11,205 nt of DNA from RGIG5057 sp964642045 (GTDB taxonomy: Bacteria > Bacillota > Clostridia > TANB77 > CAG-465). The stretch lies in assembly GCA_964642045.1 (NCBI GenBank), contig CAZXLZ010000038.1, positions 1 to 11,205 of the forward strand. Reading direction: 5' to 3'. This document shows, piece after piece, positions 4,924 through 11,205 of the stretch. Each line of letters starts with the position of its first letter. Position 1 is the stretch's first letter. A model generated the notes under the pieces. That model saw nothing but the letters and a program-made list of their open reading frames with translations, was not told where the DNA came from and did not search any database. The translations under genes were made by a program, and so were the position numbers.

Positions 4924-7086
4924 ATGAATAAGAAAAACTTGATTTTAATTCTAGTTATAATTATTATCATAATTATTCTGCTACTCGTTGGTGTAACTGT
5001 TTTTAATGGTCCTGACGATGATAATTTAGCAAATGGTGGTAATGATGAACAAAAAATTGAACAAGGTAATAATGGAGGAAGTACTGTTAACATCTATGAC
5101 AATAATGGTAAAGATGAACAGTATGATGGACTAAAAGATTTGAAAAATGATGATGAAAGTAAAGATGAAAAAGATATTTTAAATACTGCATCATCTACAA
5201 ATAATGCAGCTTCTGCTAGTAGACCTGAGATCTATAATCCAGAAGTTGTTGTAAAACAGCCACAGGTTAGTTTTTCAAGTAACGGATCAAATTCTTTGAC
5301 TCCAAAATTTGAAACAAGACTTGTTATTAGAAATACACAAAGTGTAAGTTCTGTATATTGGACTGTTGCAAGTACAAATAGAGTAAATGTTGATTCAAAA
5401 TTACATATTTGGAAAAAATGCTCATATGATGAAAAGTTTACTCTTGAGGATATGCAAGGTACAAAATATATATGGGTAAAAGTAACACTAAATAATGGAG
5501 TAGTACTTGGTTATTCTACAGGTGCAATAAATATGAGAAAATATTATGATTTAACACCAACATTTAACCCAAATACTGTTTCTGGTGTATCAAGTGTTAG
5601 TATTTCAGTATCTTTTGCACATAGAGAAGATATATCATCTGTATATTATTCAGTTCAAAACTCAGCTAATGTAACAACTAATGCAAATTGGACTGCTATG
5701 CCAGGTGACAACAAAGTTAATATTTCTTCTAATACAACAGAAACTAAATATGTATGGATTAAAGTAGTAAGAGTTGACGGAAAAGTATTCTATTACTCTT
5801 CAAAAGCATATAACTTAAAAAATTATGGTGTACCTTCAGTGGTATTTAACTCACCAAGTGGTGTGCTTTCTAATAGAAATATTGAAATAAATGTATCTAA
5901 TACAGCAGATACTAAAAAATTAGAATATGCTGTAGTAAATAGCAATGTGACATCAAGTCAATACGCAAGTGTATCTAATTGGAAGACAATATCAGGAAAT
6001 AAAGTAGTAGAAAATGTTGCAAATAGAGATGGTAGTGTTAAAGTACTTGTAAGATATACTTTATCAAATGGAAAAGTAGACTATATTGTATCTGATTCAT
6101 ATTCTATGAGAAAATATAATATAGAAGTAGGATTAGTAAATGCTGTTCCATCAGGTGCAGTAAATAGCTATACTGTAGATGTAAAAGCATTAAGCTCTGA
6201 AAATGATATAGAGAATCTAGAATATTATATTTCAACTGATAAATATACAAATCAAGATGTATCTTCAGTTACATTTACAAAAGCTGGAGTTCCAACTCTA
6301 GTAACAAATGAAAATAAAACATTCTATGTTTGGATTAAAGTTACAGGTAAATATAATATAGGCACAAAGACAGTATGTGTAGGTCCTATAACTGTTAGAG
6401 CATATGTTAAACCAACTATAACTTTAGATTCTAGTAAGAGTACTGTAGGTAGCTCAACTAGTCGTGTTATTTCATCTAGTATGACGTTTAATGTATCAGG
6501 TATAGATGATATAATAAAAGCAGAATATGCAATAGTTGATTTTTCAATAGAAAGTGTAGATTCTATAGCATCATGGAATGATGTAACAGAAAAAGCTAAA
6601 AAAGGTGTAATAGATGGTATAAATTATTCGCCAAATATGCTAACAGAGAAAAAAGTATTTGTGAAAATAACTTATGGTTCTGAGGATAATTATATATCTA
6701 TTTCTCAAGTATCATACTACAAAACAGCAGTTGGTATAGATTGCCCAAGTACTCAAGCTAGAGCAGAAGGAGAAGTTGAGTATGATAGAGATGGAGATGT
6801 GATAGGCGATACAAGACATTATAGATTATCTATTACAATTTCATTGGATTCATCATTAAATAAATCAGATTATGAATTTTTGATTATAAATAAAGCTAAT
6901 GGTAGTATAATGGATAGAAAAGGACTTGCAAGTTCTACTTTAGCTGAAATAGATTATTCACCAGAAATAGAAGGTAGATCTATAGATTGTAGAATTGAAG
7001 TTAGAAAAAAATCAACAGGAGATGTTATAGGAAGCAAAGATGTAACAATCTTATTCCCAACACATCCAGCTGGTACTAATTCATAA
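4924..7086 (+). CDS. Membrane-anchored surface protein with Ig-like repeats
   Basis: This 720-aa protein should be held in the membrane by an N-terminal helix (about residues 5-27, with a run of seven isoleucines after NKK) and exposed outside. Residues 28-105 are an Asn/Asp/Gly/Lys-rich linker. Then come about five repeats of roughly 95 residues. The same beta-strand landmark recurs near residues 184 (KYIWVKV), 278 (KYVWIKV), 375 (VKVLVRY), 470 (FYVWIKV) and 579 (KVFVKIT), followed in several by a turn like NGKV and a strand ending S-x-R-K-Y. This is the pattern of bacterial Ig-like surface modules. A distinct C-terminal domain (about 605-720) holds DRDGDVIGD at 621-629, which resembles a calcium-binding loop. 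No sortase signal is present, consistent with N-terminal anchoring. GAAAGGGG precedes ATG 4924 and a terminator follows. The ligand is unknown. Confidence 0.78.
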   Translation: MNKKNLILILVIIIIIIILLLVGVTVFNGPDDDNLANGGNDEQKIEQGNNGGSTVNIYDNNGKDEQYDGLKDLKNDDESKDEKDILNTASSTNNAASASRPEIYNPEVVVKQPQVSFSSNGSNSLTPKFETRLVIRNTQSVSSVYWTVASTNRVNVDSKLHIWKKCSYDEKFTLEDMQGTKYIWVKVTLNNGVVLGYSTGAINMRKYYDLTPTFNPNTVSGVSSVSISVSFAHREDISSVYYSVQNSANVTTNANWTAMPGDNKVNISSNTTETKYVWIKVVRVDGKVFYYSSKAYNLKNYGVPSVVFNSPSGVLSNRNIEINVSNTADTKKLEYAVVNSNVTSSQYASVSNWKTISGNKVVENVANRDGSVKVLVRYTLSNGKVDYIVSDSYSMRKYNIEVGLVNAVPSGAVNSYTVDVKALSSENDIENLEYYISTDKYTNQDVSSVTFTKAGVPTLVTNENKTFYVWIKVTGKYNIGTKTVCVGPITVRAYVKPTITLDSSKSTVGSSTSRVISSSMTFNVSGIDDIIKAEYAIVDFSIESVDSIASWNDVTEKAKKGVIDGINYSPNMLTEKKVFVKITYGSEDNYISISQVSYYKTAVGIDCPSTQARAEGEVEYDRDGDVIGDTRHYRLSITISLDSSLNKSDYEFLIINKANGSIMDRKGLASSTLAEIDYSPEIEGRSIDCRIEVRKKSTGDVIGSKDVTILFPTHPAGTNS

Positions 7087-7096
7087 TAATATAGTA

Positions 7097-7133
7097 ATAA
7101 AAGAGTGGCTTTGCCACTCTTTTATATATACTT
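7097..7133 (+). terminator. Intrinsic terminator after the Ig-repeat gene
   Basis: The stem 7097-7109 pairs with 7113-7125; its core is GAGTGGC/GCCACTC around TTT, flanked by A-rich and T-rich runs. It starts 11 bases after the stop codon. Confidence 0.92.
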
Positions 7134-7149
7134 TTTTGATGAATCATAC

Positions 7150-7178
7150 TTGACATTAAAATAAATATAATGTATAAT
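7150..7178 (+). promoter_or_regulatory. Consensus promoter of tRNA-Cys
   Basis: TTGACA at 7150-7155 and TATAAT at 7173-7178 are separated by 17 bases. The predicted start near 7185 is about 48 bases before the mature tRNA, leaving a short 5' leader for RNase P to remove. Confidence 0.87.
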
Positions 7179-7232
7179 AAATTCGTTTTTAATGGTAATA
7201 TTTTTGTTATATTTTAATATTATATAGTAAGT

Positions 7233-7307
7233 GGCGACTTAGCCAAGTGGTAAGGCACGGCTCTGCAAAAGCCCGATTCATCAGTTCGAATCTGATAGTC
7301 GCCTCCA
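7233..7307 (+). tRNA. tRNA-Cys (anticodon GCA)
   Basis: The acceptor arms GGCGACT (7233-7239) and AGTCGCC (7297-7303) pair fully. The D arm is GCC/GGC around AAGTGGTAA. The anticodon loop CTGCAAA at 7263-7269 carries GCA at 7265-7267. The T arm is ATCAG/CTGAT around TTCGAAT. U73 (7304), the identity base for cysteinyl-tRNA synthetase, is followed by an encoded CCA (7305-7307). The sequence is close to what I recall of Bacillus tRNA-Cys. The outermost anticodon-stem pair (7258 with 7274) is C-C rather than a base pair. The gene stands alone between its own promoter and terminator. Confidence 0.97.
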
Positions 7308-7309
7308 TA

Positions 7310-7353
7310 AAAATAAGAGAAAGTACTTTTGTATAGGTACTTTCTCTTATTTT
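7310..7353 (+). terminator. Intrinsic terminator after tRNA-Cys
   Basis: AAAATAAGAGAAAGTAC (7310-7326) pairs perfectly with GTACTTTCTCTTATTTT (7337-7353) around a ten-base loop. It starts two bases after the CCA end, closing the single-tRNA unit. Confidence 0.92.
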
Positions 7354-7386
7354 GTATAATAAAGTTAATTTTTTAGAATATAACTG

Positions 7387-7415
7387 CTGAAACATTATTA
7401 TTTTTATGATATAAT
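7387..7415 (+). promoter_or_regulatory. Extended -10 promoter of the helicase-radA unit
   Basis: TATAAT at 7410-7415 is preceded by TGA (extended -10). CTGAAA at 7387-7392, four of six consensus bases, lies 17 bases upstream. The leader to ATG 7440 is short and carries AAGGAG at 7429-7434, with no long cold-shock-type 5' region. Confidence 0.72.
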
Positions 7416-7439
7416 ATATGTATAATTTAAGGAGAAATA

Positions 7440-8993
7440 ATGAAATTCGATGAATTAAATATTAATAATAATATAAAGAAGGCATTAAGTCTTGAAGGAT
7501 TTGAAAATATGACTAAAGTTCAAGAAATGTGTATACCGCATATCTTGTCTAAAATGGACTTAGTAGGGCACTCTAAAACTGGTAGTGGTAAAACAGCAGC
7601 TTTTTTAGTTCCAATAATACAAAATATTGATACAAGCAAGAATCATATTCAAGCACTTATACTTTGCCCTACAAGAGAACTTACAATTCAGGTATATGAA
7701 CAGCTTAAAAAATATACAAAGTTTCTAAAAGATATAAAAACTTTATGCGTTTATGGTGGAGAGTCTATTGAAAAGCAGATAATTCCTCTAAGAAGAGGTG
7801 TTCATATAATAGTTGCAACAGTAGGTAGGGTTATAGATCATATAAGAAGAAAAACTATAAAATTAAATAATGTAAGTGTAGTTGTACTTGATGAAGCTGA
7901 TGAAATGCTAAAGATGGGATTTGAAGAGGACATAGAAAAGATTGTTTCATATATTCCAGAAGATAGACAGACTCTGCTTTTTTCAGCAACATTTAATGAT
8001 AATATAAAAAAAGTAGCAAAAAAGTATCTTAAAGATCCTAAAATTATTGAGATAAAAGAAGATGTAGATAATGGTAATAATATAAAACAAATGGCATTAG
8101 AAATAAAGACTAAAATGAAAGATGAGGCATTAAGAAGACTACTTGAGTATTATTCTCCTGAGAAATGTGCAGTATTTTGTAATACAAAGAAAATGGCAGA
8201 AGAAGTAAAATTGATGCTTAATAAATCTAATTTTACGTCAATGGCTATTTATAGTGATATTAGGCAAGAACAAAGGTCGTTTATTATAAAAGGATTTAAA
8301 GAAGGTAAATTTAATATTTTAGTTGCAACTGATGTGGCAGCTAGAGGACTGGATATACCAAACTTAGATTTAGTAATTAATTATGATCTCCCAAAAGAAG
8401 AAGAGTTATATATACATAGAATTGGTAGAACTGGTAGAAATGGTGCAAATGGAATATCTGTTACTTTTGTTGTGGGTAAGGAAAAAAACAGATTAGAGGG
8501 ATTAGAAAAACTTTCAAAAAGTAAAATAGAAATGATAAATTTACCTACACTTAGTGATATAGAAGAACTTAAGAATAAAGATATATTAATTAAAATAAAA
8601 GAAATTATATCTAATGAAGATTATAGCGATTTATCACTATATGAGAAGATATGTAAAGACAATAATCATAACTATAAAGAAATATCAAAAGCGTTATATT
8701 CATTAATATTTAATAGTTCAAAGAACGTAAAAAAAACGCAAGATGATGGTAAATATGTAACACTATTCTTTAGTTTGGGCAGAGATAATTTAATAAAGGC
8801 AAAAGATATAGTTGGAGCAATTGCTAATAATACAGCACTTTTAGGAAATCAGATAGGAAAAATTGAAGTCATGGATAAATACTCTTTTGCACAAGTACCT
8901 TCAAAATATGTAGATGAAGTAATATTCAAATTAAACGGCAGTAAAATAAAGAATAAAAAAATAGAAGTACAAGTATCGGATAAAGAAAAATAA
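7440..8993 (+). CDS. DEAD-box RNA helicase with DbpA-type RNA-binding domain
   Basis: This 517-aa ATP-dependent RNA helicase probably acts in ribosome assembly or RNA turnover in the cytoplasm. The motifs run in order: Q motif with Gln28, Walker A SKTGSGKT (45-52), PTREL (77-81), DEAD (151-154), SAT (182-184), ATDVAARGLD (from 296) and HRIGRTGR (326-333). Motif Ib reads TVGR rather than the usual TPGR. After a helical linker, residues about 439-514 (TLFFSLGRDNLIKAKD, VGAIAN, IGKIEVMDKYSFAQVP, LNGSKIKNKKIEV) form the DbpA/CsdA-type RNA-binding domain, which in DbpA binds 23S rRNA hairpin 92. Names in use for this type include deaD, dbpA, cshA and yxiN. Which paralogue this is cannot be settled from one window. 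radA follows after 36 bases without a terminator, so the two probably share a transcript. Confidence 0.95.
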   Translation: MKFDELNINNNIKKALSLEGFENMTKVQEMCIPHILSKMDLVGHSKTGSGKTAAFLVPIIQNIDTSKNHIQALILCPTRELTIQVYEQLKKYTKFLKDIKTLCVYGGESIEKQIIPLRRGVHIIVATVGRVIDHIRRKTIKLNNVSVVVLDEADEMLKMGFEEDIEKIVSYIPEDRQTLLFSATFNDNIKKVAKKYLKDPKIIEIKEDVDNGNNIKQMALEIKTKMKDEALRRLLEYYSPEKCAVFCNTKKMAEEVKLMLNKSNFTSMAIYSDIRQEQRSFIIKGFKEGKFNILVATDVAARGLDIPNLDLVINYDLPKEEELYIHRIGRTGRNGANGISVTFVVGKEKNRLEGLEKLSKSKIEMINLPTLSDIEELKNKDILIKIKEIISNEDYSDLSLYEKICKDNNHNYKEISKALYSLIFNSSKNVKKTQDDGKYVTLFFSLGRDNLIKAKDIVGAIANNTALLGNQIGKIEVMDKYSFAQVPSKYVDEVIFKLNGSKIKNKKIEVQVSDKEK

Positions 8994-9029
8994 TTACATT
9001 TAATATAATTTAGAGAGGTGAAATAGGTT

Positions 9030-10397
9030 TTGGCAAGTAGTAAAGTAAGCTTTTTCTGTAAAGAATGTGGCTATGAAAGTGCAAAATGGCTTGGAAAATG
9101 TCCATCTTGTAATAGTTGGAATAGTTTTGAAGAGGAACTAAGTAGCACAAAAAAATCAAAATCAATATCTGAAAGAGTGGGATTTTTAGAGAAAACAGAA
9201 ATAAAAAAACTTAACGATATAAAGGTAGAAGATGCAGTAAGAGTAGATACTGGATTTGAAGAGCTAAACAGAGTATTTGGCTCAGGTATTGTTAAAGGTT
9301 CAATATCGCTTATAGGTGGAGAGCCAGGTATTGGTAAATCTACTTTAATTATGGAAGTATGTGGTAATTTATCAAAGGTTGGAAGTGTACTTTATGTGTC
9401 TGGAGAAGAATCAGATTCTCAGGTTAAATTAAGAGCAAATAGATTGGGTGTGACAGCAGAAAATATATACTTTTTTAATGAAACCAATATTTCTGAAATA
9501 GAGCTTAATATAGATAAATTAAATCCAATGTTTTGTATAATAGACTCTATTCAAACTATGTATGACAGTGATATTGCATCAAGCAGTGGTAGTGTATCAC
9601 AGGTAAAGGAAGTTACAGCAAGGCTTATGTATTTAGCTAAAAGGAAAAATATAACTATGCTTGTCATTGGACATGTTACTAAAGATGGAGTAATAGCTGG
9701 TCCAAGAGTATTAGAGCATATGGTAGATACTGTAATATACATAGAGGGCGAAAGATTTCTAGAAAGAAGAATTGTTAGAAGTATAAAAAATAGATTTGGT
9801 TCAACTAATGAAATTGGAATATTTGAAATGAAAGATAGTGGAATGGTAGAAGTTACTAATGTATCAGGAGCATTTTTAGATATGAATAAGGAAGTACATG
9901 AGGCTGGTACTGTCATATCTGTTGCTTCAGAAGGAAGTAGTAATATATTTTTTGAAATGCAAGCGCTTACTGCTCATTCCTATTATAACATGCCAAGAAG
10001 GGTAGCAAATGGTGTTGATTTTAATAGACTTAATATGATAATAGCAGTTTTAGAGAAGAAATGTAACCTTTCTATTGGAAGTAATGATATTTATGTTAGT
10101 GTAGCAGGTGGTATGAAAGTAGATGAACCATCAGCAGATCTTGCAATTGCGGTTTCAATTTTTTCTAGCTTTAAAAATGTAATTATACCAAAAAATTATT
10201 TATTTATAGGTGAAATTGGACTTACTGGTAACATAAGAGGAGTAATTAATATAGAGAAAAAAGTAAAAGAGGCATTAAAGATGGGATACACTAAAATTTA
10301 TTGTTCAAAATCAGATTATAATAAGCTAAAAGATGTACCAAAAGGAGTAGATATAATAGCTCAAAATTCTATATCAGAGATATTTGAAAAGTTATGA
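9030..10397 (+). CDS. radA: DNA repair protein RadA
   Basis: This 455-aa DNA-dependent ATPase promotes branch migration of recombination intermediates alongside RecA. It has the N-terminal zinc finger C10-x2-C13 and C24-x2-C27, a RecA-like core with Walker A GGEPGIGKST (96-105), the RadA-specific motif KNRFG (253-257), and a Lon-protease-like C-terminal domain (from about 280) with VAGGMKVDEPSADLA. The length is normal for the family. In RadA this last domain is a structural relative of Lon rather than an active protease. The start is TTG at 9030, nine bases after AGAGGTG (9014-9020), which places the zinc finger at its usual distance. It lies 36 bases after the helicase gene and probably depends on its promoter. 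No disA is adjacent, although radA and disA are neighbours in many Firmicutes. Confidence 0.97.
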   Translation: MASSKVSFFCKECGYESAKWLGKCPSCNSWNSFEEELSSTKKSKSISERVGFLEKTEIKKLNDIKVEDAVRVDTGFEELNRVFGSGIVKGSISLIGGEPGIGKSTLIMEVCGNLSKVGSVLYVSGEESDSQVKLRANRLGVTAENIYFFNETNISEIELNIDKLNPMFCIIDSIQTMYDSDIASSSGSVSQVKEVTARLMYLAKRKNITMLVIGHVTKDGVIAGPRVLEHMVDTVIYIEGERFLERRIVRSIKNRFGSTNEIGIFEMKDSGMVEVTNVSGAFLDMNKEVHEAGTVISVASEGSSNIFFEMQALTAHSYYNMPRRVANGVDFNRLNMIIAVLEKKCNLSIGSNDIYVSVAGGMKVDEPSADLAIAVSIFSSFKNVIIPKNYLFIGEIGLTGNIRGVINIEKKVKEALKMGYTKIYCSKSDYNKLKDVPKGVDIIAQNSISEIFEKL

Positions 10398-10425
10398 TTT
10401 TTATAAAACTTTTATCAAAAAAGCA

Positions 10426-10454
10426 TGGACTTTTGAGTAAAAATGTGGTATAAT
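10426..10454 (+). promoter_or_regulatory. Extended -10 promoter of the CarD-family gene
   Basis: TGGACT (10426-10431, four of six consensus bases) and TATAAT (10449-10454) are 17 bases apart, with TGG giving an extended -10. The leader of about 45 nt contains two purine-rich sites, AGAGGGGAAAGG near 10471 and AGGGGG at 10492-10497. The latter is eight bases before ATG 10506. Confidence 0.8.
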
Positions 10455-10505
10455 ATATATGTAGGTTTTAAGAGGGGAAAGGTCATAAGTTAGGGGGACT
10501 AAAAT

Positions 10506-11060
10506 ATGTTTAACGTAGGTGATAAAGTAGTTTATCCAATGCATGGAGCTGGAACCATCGAAGGCATTGAAAGAAAGAATGTAATGGACGAAGAACAAGA
10601 TTATTACATTATAAGAATGCCTATAGACGATGTTAGAGTTATGGTTCCAACAGATAGAGCACAAACTGTAGGAGTAAGAGAAATTGCAGATAAAGATGAA
10701 GCTGAAAAAGTTTATTCAATTCTTGAAAAACCTATGGAGAAATTGTCATGTGATTCTAACTGGAATAAAAGATACAATTCAAATATTGAAAAGATTAAAT
10801 CTGGATCTTTAGAAGAAGTAACAGAAGTATTTAAAGACTTATCTCATAGACATTTTGAAAAAGGTCTATCTTTAGGTGAGAAAAAGATGCTTAATACTTC
10901 AAAAAATATTTTACTTAGTGAACTTTCACTTGTTCAAGATGAAAGTAAAGAAATTATAGATGATAAGATTGAATCAATGGTTAAATCTTCTTTTGATAGA
11001 TGGGTAGAAGCAGAAAATTTAGCTGGGACAGATGATGATACTACAATAACAAACCTTTAA
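10506..11060 (+). CDS. carD: CarD/CdnL-family RNA polymerase-binding regulator
   Basis: This 184-aa protein belongs to the CarD/CdnL/TRCF family, whose members bind the RNA polymerase beta subunit and, in characterised cases, alter the stability of open promoter complexes. Residues 2-60 form the Tudor-like RNA polymerase-interacting domain (FNVGDKVVYPMHGAGTIEGIE, then YYIIRMPIDDVRVMVPT). The rest is helical and includes NWNKRY with Trp86, which lies where the DNA-wedging tryptophan of mycobacterial CarD is found. It is somewhat longer than the roughly 160-residue mycobacterial protein and ends in an acidic tail (AGTDDDTTITNL). It has its own promoter and a terminator, so it is separate from radA. 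CarD-type genes near radA are common in Firmicutes, which supports the call. Confidence 0.93.
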   Translation: MFNVGDKVVYPMHGAGTIEGIERKNVMDEEQDYYIIRMPIDDVRVMVPTDRAQTVGVREIADKDEAEKVYSILEKPMEKLSCDSNWNKRYNSNIEKIKSGSLEEVTEVFKDLSHRHFEKGLSLGEKKMLNTSKNILLSELSLVQDESKEIIDDKIESMVKSSFDRWVEAENLAGTDDDTTITNL

Positions 11061-11075
11061 TTTATAAGAGTTATG

Positions 11076-11119
11076 CAAGTTTATGTATTTTTGTTTAAAA
11101 TGTACATAGACTTGTTTTT
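11076..11119 (+). terminator. Intrinsic terminator after the CarD-family gene
   Basis: CAAGTTTATGTA (11076-11087) pairs with TACATAGACTTG (11103-11114), 12 pairs with one G-U, around a 15-base loop, and TTTTT follows at 11115-11119. The loop is longer and the stem less GC-rich than in the other terminators of this window. The remaining 86 bases to the window edge contain no gene I can support. Confidence 0.75.
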
Positions 11120-11205
11120 ATATTTGCTTAATTTTTACCATATTTTAGGGAATATAGGTTTAAAATAGATATGTCACACGTAAATTGAAAATAAAATATT
11201 GAAAG

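Noticed and set aside
7207..7395. Minus-strand 62-codon frame across the tRNA
   Set aside because: It is antisense to tRNA-Cys and its terminator, a classic false protein.
10387..10415. Terminator after radA
   Set aside because: AAAAGTT can pair with AACTTTT only through a short A/T stem with a large loop and no following T-run.
9551..10664. Minus-strand frames opposite radA and the CarD gene
   Set aside because: Both are shadows of conserved genes and lack start signals.
11120..11205. Promoter or start of another gene at the right edge
   Set aside because: TTTACC and TAAAAT elements have wrong spacing. The final GAAAG could be part of a ribosome binding site, but the window ends there.
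1..11205. CRISPR array, insertion sequence or prophage
   Set aside because: No regularly spaced repeats, transposase, integrase or phage genes are visible. The only tandem repeats are those inside coding regions and the A-tract pair at 15-51.

Overview
The window looks like chromosome from an AT-rich, low-GC Gram-positive bacterium, most likely a Clostridia-type Firmicute. The evidence is AGGAGG-type ribosome binding sites, sigma-A promoters that are often perfect (TTGACA-N17-TATAAT, frequently with an extended TGn), strong A/T-flanked intrinsic terminators, AGA-dominated arginine codons, TTG and GTG starts, a Firmicute-type tRNA-Cys, and a CarD-family regulator next to radA. TGA ends radA, so the genetic code appears standard. 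I cannot name a genus.

Left third (1-3124): a secretion and surface-protein module. An A-tract-flanked consensus promoter drives a 318-aa TasA/camelysin-like secreted protein that ends in its own terminator. Next comes a SipW-type (ER-type Ser/His) signal peptidase with its own extended -10 promoter. Facing it on the minus strand is a two-gene operon (2747-3124, then 2130-2726) encoding two further small exported proteins. A single symmetrical hairpin at 2075-2111 can terminate both converging units. All three exported proteins share the pattern F-x(8)-[N/Y]-A-S just after the hydrophobic core of the signal peptide, so the peptidase probably processes all three. The likely product is a cell-surface or matrix fibre system. 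Gene 201-1157 is clearly richer in G+C than the DNA to its right.

Middle (3125-7086): a very AT-rich divergent promoter region, then a plus-strand series: a 38-aa small ORF with promoter and ribosome binding site, a 411-aa lysine/glutamate-rich coiled-coil protein of unknown function, an internal promoter with an unusual long hairpin at 4830-4896, and a 720-aa protein with one N-terminal membrane anchor and about five Ig-like extracellular repeats of about 95 residues.

Right (7087-11205): housekeeping genes. tRNA-Cys(GCA) sits in its own promoter-terminator cassette. It is followed by a DEAD-box RNA helicase with a DbpA-type RNA-binding domain, radA 36 bp downstream with no visible terminator between them, and a separately promoted CarD/CdnL-type RNA polymerase-binding regulator closed by a terminator. 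The last 86 bases show no callable gene.

No mobile element, integrase, transposase or CRISPR array is visible.
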